This document shows positions 26,001 through 39,600 of a DNA stretch of 64,000 bases, in pieces. Source of the stretch: Orthonyx spaldingii (Eukaryota > Chordata > Aves > Passeriformes > Orthonychidae); NCBI GenBank assembly GCA_013397795.1, contig VZTJ01004775.1, positions 1,140,119 to 1,204,118 on the forward strand, given 5' to 3'. Position 1 is the first letter of the stretch. Each line of letters starts with the position of its first letter. The notes under the pieces were generated by a model. That model saw only the letters and a list, made by a program, of their open reading frames with translations. It ran no database searches and was not told where the DNA came from. A program made the translations under genes and the position numbers.

Positions 26001-27224
26001 AGAGCAAAGGAAGCAGTAATGTTCCACCAGAGAACATCAAGTGCCTAGCATGAATCAAGCCCTCTCCTCCCTTATCCGCTACTTTACCCATTACCTTTTG
26101 GGTCTAAATCAGAATGCTTATTAAAAGGTCCTCAAATTTAAGCCCAGAAGAGATCAGGGAGACTTGGCAATACAACGAATGTTCAGGTTTGGGTTTTTTT
26201 TGTCAAACCTCACTAATCTATTATTTCCCTGTGCAGCTAAGCTCTTAATGAAAACAAGTGGAAGAACTGCTTTATCTGAAGATACTGCACGAGAGCTCTG
26301 GAGCTGCAGGTTCCACCTCTGTTTTTGTCTGCCTGTGTCCTTGGATGATGCTCTTTAGGCTGGCTCCAGCACAGAGAAGGTTCTGACCCGTGGGACTGCA
26401 AACCGTGCCTAAGAGGTCCAGAACCAGCCCTGCAAAGTGACTTATTTCACCTGATGCATCTGGACCACTGCACAAGAAAGACTGAGAGCAAACGGAAGGA
26501 AGAGAGATGACAGTGCCTTAATCTTTAGCCCAAAGAAAGGAAAAATTTTCCCTAGGCTCCTGATCCTCAAAATAGTTTACATATACTAAATGTATAAAGC
26601 GGTTTCCATATATCACTGTCACATAACAGTGGCAGAGCTAGTAGGCTGTTAGAAGCACAACTGCCTTATATTTCTGAAGTATGAGTATGCGCCTATTAAA
26701 TATATAGTTAAAGATCTTATCATCTAAATAAATAAATATTCACACAAATGAAAAGCTATTTTGCTTGTCAATGCTGGGAATCTCCTCTTCACTCAACAGT
26801 ATATTGCAGTCATTTAACAAAATCTCTTCTGAGAGAAAAAAAACATAAATCAGTTATATCACACAAAATCTCCTAGTTAGTCCATGTATTGAGCATAGAC
26901 AGAGATTACTGAAATCTAATTTTGCCAGTTATATGACCCACAGGTTTCCTAATCACTCTCTAAACCATGGATTGTCTTTTTCTGAGGAGAAGCAAAAAAC
27001 AGAAGTATCTGAAGAATTTCCTGCAATACTGCACACAAAACAGCTGAAAAATACAGTCATAAAAACTTTTTTGCTAAAATGTTTTGATGACAAAAGTATT
27101 AATACTACAATAATGAAAATGAATAAATGACATATGTCTACAAAAGATTATAGCATATGTCTGATAACAACATTTTTTAAATTGCTCATTAAAATTGATC
27201 TAAATGACAAAGTAGAGGTGTGGA
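23016..27224. other. Unannotated intron sequence
   Basis: No gene or clear mobile element. A weak MIR-like phrase (gtggcagagctagtaggctg) lies near 26630. AT content rises around 25200-25600. Confidence 0.5.
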
Positions 27225-27345
27225 AGTCAGAACCCCAGCATTTTATCGTCAACTCTGTCACTGATTCACTGTGCAACCTGAGGCACTTAATTAACCTCAA
27301 CTGCCTCCATCTGTACTATAAAGATAACAGAAATATAGGTTAAGT
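27225..27345 (+). mobile_element. MIR-like SINE fragment, sense
   Basis: The order aactctgtcactgattcact, gtgcaacctgaggcactta, attaacctcaactgcctcc and atctgtactataaagataac follows the MIR core and 3' region (normally ...gtgaccttgggcaagtcac..., cctcagtttcctcatctgta). Divergence is high, as expected for so old an element. Confidence 0.55.
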
Positions 27346-30300
27346 CCTTGAGACCTATGGGAAAAGAACACTCTATGAGTTTAAAAAACTCTGAAAACCA
27401 AAAAATGTTCCACATCTGTGAGGAGAAGCCCTGTACCAATCCAGTGTATATGCAGTGTACAAAGTGTCCTGAGCATCCTCTTCTCCACCTATTTTCCATT
27501 GTCTGCTAAATAGAAGCAACTGTACTGGTATCAGTGTGTGATGTTGCATTCTCTGTCAAAGAAACAATAAACTGCAGGTATTGGTCTGACCATGGCACTA
27601 TGTACTCAGAGCTGTGCTTGTTCTTTATGTTCCGATCAGGTGACCAGAGAGACTAAAAAACCAATTCTTTGACAATGTCTTCCTTAACCCAAAATTAAAT
27701 TCAAAAATTTTGGTTTACACATTCCTAAAAATATATTTCTTAAAAAAACCCTAGAGCTCCATTTTTAAATGAAAGCATGAAACATGTTTATTTTGAAATG
27801 AATGATGCTGAATAAATCAATTTTAAAAATAATTTGCCTGAAAGAATTTTATATAGTCATATAAATTCACAATTTGTTCTGGTTGAACAAAGTATACTTT
27901 TTCTTTTCATATCTCTGAACAATTTTGCTACTCTCATTCCCAGTTCTAGAAGGTAGAGAAAAGCAAGATACTGCTACACATTTTGTCAAGAGATATGATG
28001 ATTTTCTGAGCATAAAACCTTCTCTAGATTCCTCAATGCTAAGCATTGGTAAGGACAATCCCCACTGCTGCTGTATTTACTTTTTCTTACATTTTTATTT
28101 CGCTTGACAATTTTTATATTTTTTTTATTTTCCTGGTGGGTCACTCTCAAATGTAAGGATGCCAATTACTGAACACATCACCCAGCAGAAATGTTCCCTT
28201 ACAGGCTGAACGTTCAGCAAAGTGCAAACTGCCAAAAGAGAACATCACAGCACCATGACCGTAAAGCTGAAGGTCTAACATATTCACCAGCCCTGCTCTC
28301 ATAGAAGCATCTCTGCTGCCGGGTTGCTACCTGGCCCATCCACCCCTCTGTGTAGAGTACATGTGACAGCATAAGCAGGGTAAGAGTGGGCAAGCATACA
28401 GCTAAGCTCTTAATTCACCAGCTTTTCATCTATGTATTCTTGACCAAAAGTGCTGTTTCTTTATACAGACCATTAAAAACAAAAAAACATAAAAAACAAA
28501 CTGAAGTAACTTGCAGGCCAACAAGCAACACTACATTCACTCCCTAAGAGAGATTTACTATTCTTCAGCAGCAATCTGTATCCCAATTGCAATTCCCAAT
28601 TTCACACTACTCTTACTCTTCAAGCCTATTAAAAATCAGAAGTCAAACACCAAATATTAATCTTTATTCTAAGCATTTAGACCCGTTTATTACTGGCTGC
28701 AGATTTGAGAGCACTAACATTCAGCTATTAAAACAGGGTGCACCTGGCATTTTTGTTCCTTATCACACTGAAGACAAGGTCTCTCTAAAATTTTCTAACC
28801 TTAGTAAAAAGTCATAGCATTAGAGAGAAGAACATTAGGTAGCTATCACAGTCTTCCCTACATGTGTGGTATGATTAGTCGTGCTTCGCAGAAAAACATG
28901 AAGGCTGTCAGAGGGAGTCTTCCAAGACTGACACAGGAACGAACAAAATTATTTACACCAACACTGAGAGAAAGTTTAAAAGTGCATTCAGAACAAAAGC
29001 ACGTGTAAGGAGCCCAAGAGGAGGAGAAATTCCTGCTTCTGTTGAACAGCACTATTTTAGAGAACTGCTGGAAGCTCACAGTGAAAGGGACAGAAGGGAG
29101 AGAGGCAGCACTGCCAGAGGTGAGTGTGTGCTGCTGCGTGCCCGTGGGTCTGTGCTGGCAGCAGCCTTCCAGCAAGCGTCGCGCTTGCTGCTGAGCAGGG
29201 AGCCCCTTGGGCATCCTTCCAGCGGGAAGTGGGAGTAGAAAAATAGTTACCGCTAATCACTGTAATAACACAATAATGATCCACAAAATTATCCTTTTCA
29301 ATACCAGCGAGCAGTATTGAAAGCCATGCCCATGGGAAGGGGGAGATGCGAGGAAGGTGAAAAGCAAAAGTGAAGTGGAAGAGAGATGAGAGCGGGGCAG
29401 AGCAACGCGAGTGGTATCACAGAGACTGCAGTAATGTCAGCTCCCCACGGCTCCTGCGTTACTGGAGAGTGTGGAACCCTAGTACTGCCAGCATATCAAA
29501 ATACACTGCCAAACAGTACTGCTGCCCTTCATTTATGCTCGTTGTGAGATATCATTAAGACCATTTATGGAAGTAGCAGTATCCAAATCCAATTTGAGGC
29601 AGAACAATTCTTCTCAAACAAAGCCACAGGCAAGAGACTGTTACAAGCTGGCAGAGCAGCTTTGACCAGTAATTATTTAGGGGCAAAAATGTGTGCATTT
29701 GTATGCAACGAGAAACATGCTAGGTTTGTGTTACGTATATACAGCAGCAAGTTCCGTGTGTGTTTGTCAGGGCAGTGGACACGTATACGCAGTATAGGAA
29801 GGACAGTTGCCTACACAGCATATATCTGTGGAAAGGCAGACAAAGCGCAGCTGAACAAACACAATAGACAGACATAAAGAGGAGGTGTGCCCTCTGTCAC
29901 AGCATGAAAGAAAGCGACCTTAGTGTGAAGAGATTTACAAGAGCAACAAACACGCAAAACCAGGTTGGAGTGGATGCACTTGCATACACGCAAAATGTGG
30001 GATAATTAACATCCTTATACAACTTACAGTACACATCTCAGGGCAGGAATGAAATGCACCTTCCCCATATAACTTCAGCACACACACACACACATGAGGA
30101 TTTACACACACATGTATGTACGCAGAAAAAATGAACGTGTGTCTTGCCCAGGTATAAATAGTGGAGTGAATGCACACAATCTCAGGGCATAAGCATAAAT
30201 GTCCATGGTGCATGAGGATGTAGGTGTGGTGGAAGCGTACGGAACTCTGGCACTGTGCATGGGGTGAGAGGAAGGGTGTGCCAGTGCTTCTGGCGCATGC

Positions 30301-33300
30301 TCCAACTTCACCCTGGGCTTTTTTCATTCCTGATTTAGTTTTTTTTCTGCAGCAGAGCAGACTCCATGTCTACAGGGAAGGTGCTTAATGAGTCAAATCC
30401 AATCTCTCAAATACCTTATCAGTTGTGGACAGGCCTGTTTCTGACAGCTGACCTTTCTCACTGCACACCACTGAAAAACCTATGCACCACAAACAATTAA
30501 CACAATGCTGAAAACACAAAGCTGAAGGAAGGGAAGACTCTAGATCACTATAGACAGCACTACATCAGAAGGAAGAGAGTGATGCACATAAAAATGACAG
30601 TAAGCATCTATATAAGGATTTCATTCCACGTTATTTTGCCACGCACACACTTTATTACCGTCTTTACAGCTTGGCTGTAGCAAAGTTATGTGCAAAAACA
30701 AGGGTCATGTAAAACAAGAATGAAAATTGTAGAGAACAGGGAATATTTTTGTGATGTACATAATGATATTAAGCCCATGCACAAATAAATCTATCTCTGA
30801 ATAAATGTATCCAAAACTGATACAAAGAGCAAAGTTCTTTCCTTACTAGAAAACAAAAGCATACAGAGCAGAGGAGGTGAAGAAAAGTATCAGCCTGCCC
30901 ACCTATACCTCTGCTGTTGTGGGACTAGTTCCTAAGAAAACACATATTAATACATTCACTAAAAAACCTAAACTGAATATTGCCTGAGTTAGAAACATCT
31001 GAAATAATAAAACTGTCAAATAGTCCCTTCTAATAATGACAAGGAGGCTCTTCCCATGTGAAACTCCAGTTCCAGATAAGCAGGAGGTTGCTTCTTTTGG
31101 GAGGCACAAACACCTAAACAGAAAGTGGACTGTCTAGCCAGTTGTTCAAGGGATTTGTTGCTCAGGAAAGGGACAGACAAAATCTGTATGTTTTCAGCTC
31201 TGCTGCCAGCTCAGCATGAGACTTGGGCAAACCATACACATTGCATTTTCTGAAATCTCTCTTCACTATCAGAATTTTCTGCAATAGGTACCAACATGCT
31301 TGGAGATCAAGACTAATGTATCTCAGAGTTCAGGAGCAGATCCTAGGCACACAGAACTCACATCCTCGTCTGAAAAAGTAGACATCTATCTTTTGTGCAA
31401 TAGTCTCCCTGCATGTGCAAAAGACCACAGCCTACCATTATCACATTTTGATTTTTTATTATTATTGAATTGCAATAGCGTAGCCTCCAAAAGAAACATG
31501 TTCTTCCATCTTAACAACATGTTCGAAATAGAAGCTAGATGACACTGAGGGAAGTTCACAGAAAAAAAAGTTTGCCAGAAGCTCCACAGAAGTCATCTGG
31601 ATGCAGCATCTAATTCATCTAGACACATGTGGAAAACTAAGCATGCTTTTGAAGATTTTGCATGCAATCCAGATAAGACTGACACAGGAGTGGGTTAAAA
31701 GGTACAGCAAGTCATCTAAGGTCAGAGAGTGGGGGAAGCTCAACAGCAGTACGATAAATGTGTCAGTTTAGCATCTCTGGCTGATAGTGATGCTGATGAA
31801 CAAAAAAGGTATTCAGTCAAAAGTATTCCAGTTAATGGTTGGAAGTATAGAAGATCTCTTCACACCTCAACAAATCAAAAATTATTTTAAGAATATGTAT
31901 TTCCTTATAGTAGAGGTTTTTTGTATTCAAGTGAAAAAATTATATGTCATGATTGTAATTCTTTCTTAGCTGTTCCCATGTGGTCTTTTCATATATACAT
32001 ATTATATCCATTTATTTCAATGCAATAAAAATTGATGCTTAGTATGTACTGTAATTATCTTTAAATACTTATCAGCTCATCTGTTTTCATAAATTTCTGA
32101 AATTATCTATGCTACTTGGAATTACAGATAACAGCTATACTATCAGCTCATTCAAAATTAGTAACTTCATATCATCAATGAAATGGCTTTCATATCTTGA
32201 TGTGACAGCACCAAAAATGAGCCCAGCTGCTTTCATTAGTTCAAGCTACTGGGTAGCACAATCTTATTACAGCCTTGTACACATTATCAAGACTGTGTAT
32301 CAACTAAAAACAAAAAACAAGAGCCAAACCAGTGCTTCTCTTCAGTACTATAAGCCAAATGCTGAACTCACTGACCTTGATAAAAATAAGGAGCAATTTT
32401 ATGGCAATCAGTGAGGGCATACTGCTGGATGTAAGACAGCAGTCATGCTGCTATCTGTGCTCACATTTTTCCTAAGCCTGTTGCTAGAAGGTCAGAACTG
32501 ATGTAATTCTTACTCTTACAAGCAAAGCCCAACTGGTATAAAAATTACTTTTCAAATCTCTGCAGGAGATGTGACACTGCCCTTGTGCTACAACTACCAT
32601 TGCAAAACATGTGTTTCTTTTTCAGTTCAGAAAGGTGCTGCCATTACTTTCCTGGAGATGAGTTCACCCTGGAGGGTCTTGATTTCTGTGGTTTTGGGGT
32701 TTGGGACTTGTTTTCTTTTTAGTAGCAAAGACTCTCATTCTAATCTAAACACCAGGGTTGCTTGTATATTTTATAAATATTTCCCAATTCCCGTTTTACT
32801 GAAGTGTTGTCCCCCTTTTTCCCACACATTAACAACTCCATTAACCCACTAACACCATGTTCTTGCCATTTCGGAACTGAAGGCTGGTCACAGATTTTGG
32901 GAAGTTAGGATGGCAGTTTTAGTCATGATCCATAGAGCAAACCCTTGTGTATCCTTACGCGTGGCCAGCATGAAGGATTGTTGAAGCCCTTGCTTGTGTG
33001 AAAAATATCACCATGTTTAAAATACAAGACAATTCTGAAAGTGGACGCCAACAATTTGTAACCTTGAGAGCCCCTAGATTAATTATCTCTTGACAGTTCT
33101 CTGGTCAAATGCACTCAGTCAAACAAAAAATAAGTGTTGGTGGGTTTTTTTCCCCTATAACTTCTATGTCTGCCACTACTTTGTAGAATCACAGAGAAGC
33201 TGAAATCTTTTTTCATGCTGTCTCTAGCAACAGAATTTTGTCAAAACAAGTTCTACCCATATCTGCATAACACCATGATCTATTATGGGGCTGCTGAAAA

Positions 33301-36139
33301 AGGACTGTTGGCAAAATTTTGCCTTCACATTGTAATTTTAATAGCTTTTCTGTTAAAGCATATGTCAGAACAAGGTATAACTTATTTTCTCACAACTCTG
33401 TCAGCTCTGTGGAGCTAAAAAAATAACAGGGATGAAATCATAAATCATATTAATTTATATAGTTATCTATCTAGATGTACATATATATGCAGTTTTATCA
33501 TTACACACAGATAACTTGACACAAGAAAAGTAAAGAAACTTAACTAAATGTTTTTTTCTCAATTTTACGCAATTTTTTCTTACTTGTCACTATACATCAA
33601 TCCCACAAAGGGACTGAACAAAAGAAAACTATCACTTAACTAGTCTGGGAAGACAACGAAGGAAGAGAACTTATTGCACTTAGTACATACCAATACTGAA
33701 AGCTTTTTTACAGTTACCTGACAATTTGCAAAATTAAGCTTTATCATCTGCAGCCCACAGAGGATCACAATTGTTCCTGCTGTTGCCTATACAGTTTCTC
33801 AGAGCATCACTTTCCTTTGTCCTACAGATGAGCTACAAGATTTAGAACATCTGCGATCTGCTTGACTTGACCATACTTCAATGTATAAATCATAAGACAT
33901 AGTTGTGCCCTCCTCACCTGGCAATATCTCCTTGAATGGCCTTCACAATGAATGCTAGTTTAAAAAAGTTCTCAAGCTGTAGAGATACCAGCAGACAAAT
34001 GTTAGTGCTGCCTTCAATATTTCATAGCATCTAGTAAAACAAAATTGTTGGCCCCAAAGATTCTGTTTCTCTTTGGAGGTAAATTAATAACTCATTTTCA
34101 TCTTCTCTTACAAGAACTGTAGCAACTTCATAAAGTTCCTTTACTTGTGGGTAGTTTATACATAGGTGCTAAAATTGCTGCATCTGGCAGAACTGAGGCT
34201 GTTCAGCCCCAAAAGACAGAAATGATCCTTGACAGGAACTGTAATTGCCCACCAGCTACAATTTCTGATAGTCATGCAAGCACCAGTCAGAACAGGCTGT
34301 GGTCAGCCCTGCTGATCCTTCAAGTGGTTACAGCCCTGCAGGCTTATACACCTCCAGACTCCACCTGTGCCTGTTTTTTCACCTCTATAAAATAGAGCTC
34401 TGTCTATTGGTTGTAACAATTACCCTTTTTAGAGCAGAACATACCTTGTATGTACAGCTCTGCATCAATAAGCACTGAGGACTAAAACACACTTGTAACG
34501 GGATCTTTCTTAGCTGCAAGGGGAGTTTTAAAGGGGCAGAAAGACATTACAGCAAAGGGAGACTTGGCTCCTGTGCATCAACTCCTGCAGGACTCCTGAG
34601 CAGTCCTGACTGAGAGGCTGGGTTCTTGTGTCTCTGTGCGCTAGGCAAGCATGTGGAATACATCACATCAACTACCCCATGGCAGCTGCCTACATGCATC
34701 ACCTTACCCTTCAGTAAACACAGGGCAGCTCATGCCTCAATGTGAATACACTAGCTTAACTTGCTTTCCCTTAGAATTAAAAGTGTGCATGTGTGTTGTT
34801 TTTTAATAGGTAAATTCACAGTCTAGTTTGCTTCTGAGTGATTTGTTATTATGGTAATAATCTAAGCCAGCTATGTCCCTTCCAGCACTGCCCACCTGGT
34901 ATTATTTTAAATTCTTTCAGCATTTGGGTATTTCATTGAACTCTTCTCAGACTCTTCTCAAGCTCCCTGAATAGTTCTAGAGACAGATGCACCATTTCCT
35001 GGGTTGAACTTCAAATGTCAATGGCTCCAGCGCTCCTTCACCTCCCTGGTTGCATCTTCTATGAATCGCTAACGCATAAACACAATCCGTAACCTGTAAC
35101 ATCTGAGTTTATCTGTTATTTTCCCACTGCTGCATCTGCCTGCCTGAGGTGTGAAGCTTCCATTGGGATCTACATACACCTCTGACAAAGGAATGTTTGT
35201 TTGCTAACTGCTTCATATTGATGTATTTACACTAAAGACTAGTACAGAGGGAGAGGGAATAAAAGATTAGGGACCAGTTCAAGCAGGTTATTTTTATAAC
35301 ACTTATAATATGCATGTGGTTACAAACAGACTTCATGGCTTTATTTCGCTGGGCAAAATTACAATGAGAAGTAATTTTTTTACCAACTGGCATCACATGA
35401 TAGCAATCAGCCATAAAGGCAAATACATTGGAATTAACTCATACTTGATGTTCCTGCTTGCTTCTAAAAAATTAAAAATGCCCTTATGCAGTGGTGAATA
35501 AAAGCTCAGATTATAAAATCAACAAATGACCACAAGAAAATATGTCCAGTTAGTATTAGAGCATCAACCTCATTGCAGATTTTGCCAGCCAGTTTGTTAG
35601 ATCTTACCAACAATCGTCTAGAGGTGTCTAACTTTGCCTTCTGTTGATCAGTGTTTCTGTGGCCCACTCAGTGCACTGGGTTGCTTACTTTGCAGCAGCC
35701 ACATGGCTGTGTGGGAGCACATCACTGGATGGGCAAGTTATAAATGGCCCATACATGATAAACATGTATCGCAAAACAAGCAGCGTAACCCAGTCACTGA
35801 TTGTCTTAGCAGAAGCCAGCAATGGAATGAGCTATGGATATGAAATTCCTCTCCAGAGCAACTTTTTGAACCAGACAAAGCTCTGACGTACACCCATTAG
35901 CCATCTGTATGGCATTTCAACCAAAGATGGCTCTCTTAGCTTCAGACTCATCTCCAGAGTTAAGTGTTTTATGCTTAGGCTGTTAATGACAGATAGGGAG
36001 CATGAAAAACAACAGGTGAAAGGGACAGAACCAGGTAGCGATGGAAGACATTTTAAAAGCCAGAACTGAGCTTGCCTTATCCTCCTCAACATAAAGCCAG
36101 AGGAAGGGCTCCCTGTAGAAGACAGTCTCTGGTGTTTCA
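27346..36139. other. Unannotated intron sequence
   Basis: Nothing gene-like apart from the CA repeat near 30.08 kb. A mildly GC-richer patch lies at 29090-29220 and 29330-29470. The longest open frames (118 and 130 residues, minus strand, near 29 and 30 kb) have no recognised domain and no splice context. Confidence 0.5.
30079..30094. repeat. (CA)8 microsatellite
   Basis: Eight uninterrupted CA units, within a wider stretch (29990-30150) that is mildly enriched in CA and TG steps. Confidence 0.9.
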
Positions 36140-36450
36140 CATGTGAATACACGACTTCACGTGTGCAAGCACACATGCACCTCATCTCTGGAGCCTCATC
36201 TCTGTGGTGAGAGGGCAGTTCTCACTATACTGACATTCCTGTCGCACCGCATGTGGGCACGCAACATGGTCAGCACAGCAGGCACCCAGATATTGCAGGT
36301 TCTTACGTGCTCACAGGTAGTCGTGACAAATGCATGCCAAGCTGGTTTGCACCTGCACACATAGCATGTCTGCACATGCAGATTCATGCACAATGACACA
36401 CACGTGCACTGCTTGCACAAGCGCTTTTGAACGTGCATGCGCACACGGTG
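36140..36450. repeat. Degenerate alternating purine-pyrimidine (TGCA/CACGTG-rich) stretch
   Basis: The region is packed with gtgcaagcacacatgcac-type words, including acacacgtgcac and aacgtgcatgcgcacac. No clear unit repeats exactly, so it is a decayed dinucleotide repeat or another source of TGCA words. Overlapping open frames on both strands rich in Cys, His, Thr and Val come from this composition. Confidence 0.5.
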
Positions 36451-36499
36451 GCCATAGATTTGCACAGGCTGGGCAGGGTTCCCTTCTCCCTCTCTCTCT

Positions 36500-36690
36500 T
36501 TTCTTCATTGAATGGGAAAAGACTGTCAGCAATTTCCTTCTGTCAGCAGCTGGGAGACACTTTTCTGCAGTTAGCTGCAATTTGTTTCAATTATGTGTAT
36601 TAATCATAGCTTGCTCCTGATGGGATTCTTCATAAATGAAAAATTTTTAAAAATCAGAGCTTTTCTTTTTAACAAGCTGACTCCTCTCTC
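36500..36690. promoter_or_regulatory. Candidate conserved non-coding element
   Basis: The stretch contains GTCAGCAGCTG, TTAGCTGCAATTTG, TCAATTATGTGTATTAATCA and TTCATAAATG, an arrangement of homeobox-like and E-box-like sites typical of conserved elements in large neuronal-gene introns. It follows a CT-rich run (36480-36505). Inference only. Confidence 0.22.
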
Positions 36691-39419
36691 ATGATAGCAC
36701 TTAATGACTGCAGGTTTGTTGGGAGAGTGAGGGAAAAATAAAAAGAAAAAACAGGAAAAAAAACTCGAGACGCTTCCATGTTTGCTTATTTCATTAATAA
36801 GCACCATGGCTCAAGAAGCTGGCAGGGCATGCAATTGAAATGGGGGTCAGTTCACTGTTATTTCAACTGTGGGGAAAGAGAGATCTGAATAACCTTTGTT
36901 CATAAAAATCTCCTAGTTCAGAGCAGTAGATGGAATTATATCAATTAAAGATTTTTGGACTCCAACTTGCTTTCTTTGAAACATAAAGCAGAAATCAGTT
37001 TCCTACTGTTTTAATATCTTACAGCAGGGATTAATTTTAAAGACACTGGAAAAAATAGTGAAAAACTGGGAAACACATAGCGGCTTAAGAACTGCTCCCA
37101 AAGTCTACTGGAACATACCTGAAGTATTAGTGAGGATGAATGCTATTTTGCCACTCAAGTGCACATCAAGATGCGGCATCGCAAAGGTGCCTATTCCATG
37201 TCTGAGTCCTAAGAGGGCTTCTGAGGAACATGCTCTACATTTGCAGTGAAGCAGTAAATAAAATCAGGTACTTGGGATGTATGCTGATATTTTGGAAATA
37301 CTCTTCTTAAATAAGCTCCTCTACAGAGGTATGAGGGTGTGCCAGGACATAAGCCAAAAGGATCTTTCCTTCTTTGTCATTATCTGCTTTTCGCTAGCAC
37401 TTATCATCTTACCTGCTATTGTATTAAAGGTTGCTCCTGCCCTGATTTGTCACGAATCACAGCAAGAGGTGATGAGGTTGGAAAACTTAGAGGAGTCATT
37501 GCACAGATTTTGCTCAGAGGTGTAAATATTTCTGGGAAACTGCTAGGATTCAAGCAATGGACACTTACTCAACAGCCCTGGAATTTTAAATCAAAAAATA
37601 TCCAAGTACCAAAAATGCAGATGATTTGAAAGACATGATCAATGTATTTTATCAAAGACTGGGTTAGAATAACAAGACTGTGCTATAATAACAAGGAAGT
37701 CTGTAAAGTTGGTACTGCTTAAAACTGTATTGCAATGATTCCTTACAAAATTTTCTTTCTAAAAATCTGCTTAGCTAGATTTGCTCACTCCATCACATTT
37801 AGGGAAAAGAATTATCCTGTTCTAGGTCCATATGGCACAATGTGTATAATACAGCACATAGAGAATTTAGGCCTACTCCTACCTTAAGATTTAATGGCAT
37901 AGACACCAATTGGGTGTACAAAAAAATCCATCCAATATATCCCCTGTAATCATCATATCAACAATGACAAAATCATGAGTGAAGGTGTTATTACACTGGC
38001 AGAAAATACAACTTTACTAGCACGGTATTTTTCATAAGGGCTCAGGCACACTAACAAAAGCATTGATAAAGGATATATGTACTCAAACGAGCTTTTTGCA
38101 TACCTAGGTTAATAAAGTCGTAGGTACAAGCAAGTCAAGTCTGTTGTTTTCCAGGCCACCAGCATCAGGGATTGATGTGACGTGATCCTGGACAATGTTA
38201 GCTGCAGTAAGTAGGGACTGGGCAGCTGCCAGAGCTCTGCCACATCATGTGATTAGGAACTCATACTGCACAGATGGTGTACATTTTGTGGGAGAAGATG
38301 ATAGCTCCTCTACCCATCAAATGCATGTCTAGATCCTGATGATCAGTGAAGGTCACTCCCATGGATGCAGCTACATCCACATGACGATATGTCTATGAGG
38401 ATTTCATGGTTCTTTTCAAGAAAATGTGGAGGAGATAGTCTGTACTGAAAAGAGCGTGCCTTTGCCTGCATGAACTGCATCCACAGACAGCCCTTTTACT
38501 GTATCAGAGCAGTGTTTAACTCCAAGTAATGAGTTTCACAGGTCTCGATTTCTTCCAGCTAAAAGGTAGGTACCTGAAAGTTTACTGTTCAGTTCAAAGC
38601 TTTATCTGCAGAGGGACAAGTCTTAAAATCCTGAGAGAGGATCACTTGCTATCATCAGTGCCCCTTGTTCTCATCTCAGATTTACACAAGCAGGACATTG
38701 AGAGAAACTAAATCCAGAGCAGTTAGTAAGTGAAACTAACCCTGACTAATTAAGATGTGAAAGAGTCACAACATTAGGAACTATTTAGAAACCTACACAA
38801 TCCACAACCCAGATACAAACCACCCAACCTCTCGGCACTCTGTGGTCACCTGTGGTCACAAACTCTGGCATCACAAGAAGCAGTATATCCCTTCCACTAG
38901 CACTTTTCTCTACATTTCCATCAAAATCTTCCATTACATTGTGTTCTATTTGCCAAATTAAAACCCCACAAAAATATGTTGGTAGAGGGCTCACCCAGAA
39001 AACTTCATTCTTATTAGAGTTATACTGGCATGTGCACAAAGACAAAAGGGAGAAGAACTAGGAAGAACATGGGAAGTCTGAAAGGTGCAAAAAGCTTGGA
39101 GCTTCACAGAACTCTTGGGCTTCAGAAGCAGCACTTTTCAACACCAGGAACAATAAATCTAAGGTAAATAAAAGCCAGAGAACATGATACAGAAAGCAAG
39201 AAGGAAAAGCTGTAGGGAAAGGAGAAAAATAAGAAAGAAGGAAAACAAAGAAATAGTGGAAAGCAAAAGGGGCAAGCGGAGAAAACAGGCAGAAAAAGGA
39301 AAGAAGGAGAAAAAGATGAGGGCATGAGAGAAAGTGATAGACAGAAGGCGAGAGAAATCTCTGCTGGTACAGTAACAAATAAATTCCTGCAGCATGACAG
39401 GCGTCTGCTGAAGCATTTC

Positions 39420-39560
39420 ATTTCCCCGCAGCATAATGGTGTGTTATTGCCCATTATCTGTTCTGTCAGTGCCAGAGTCGATATTAAATGAGGGGCAGCT
39501 GCATTTAGCTGCCATTTTTCAGCTGTCTCTGTGTTACCATGGAGACACACTTGTTTTCTG
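39420..39560. promoter_or_regulatory. Candidate conserved regulatory element
   Basis: The sequence looks non-random and motif-dense: two CAGCTG E-boxes (39496-39501 and 39520-39525), an inverted repeat GCAGCT/AGCTGC (39495-39500 with 39507-39512), and GTTACCATGGAGAC at 39533-39546, which is close to the RFX X-box. TAAT-type sites (cattat, attaaat) lie before them. Base composition is balanced, unlike the purine-rich stretch just left of it. This is an inference from motif content only; no conservation was computed. Confidence 0.3.
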
Positions 39561-39600
39561 ATGAACCTGGCTGCAAGCAGAGAGGTGCATGCGTACGAGG

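Noticed and set aside
30079..30094. Short repeats considered as a CRISPR-like array or satellite
   Set aside because: Simple CA microsatellite in a vertebrate intron; no spacer structure.
33181..33206. CR1-like phrase tagaatcacagagaag
   Set aside because: Too short; the following bases do not follow CR1.
34160..34230. CR1-like phrase actgaggctgttcagcccc
   Set aside because: Isolated similarity; no flanking CR1 order.
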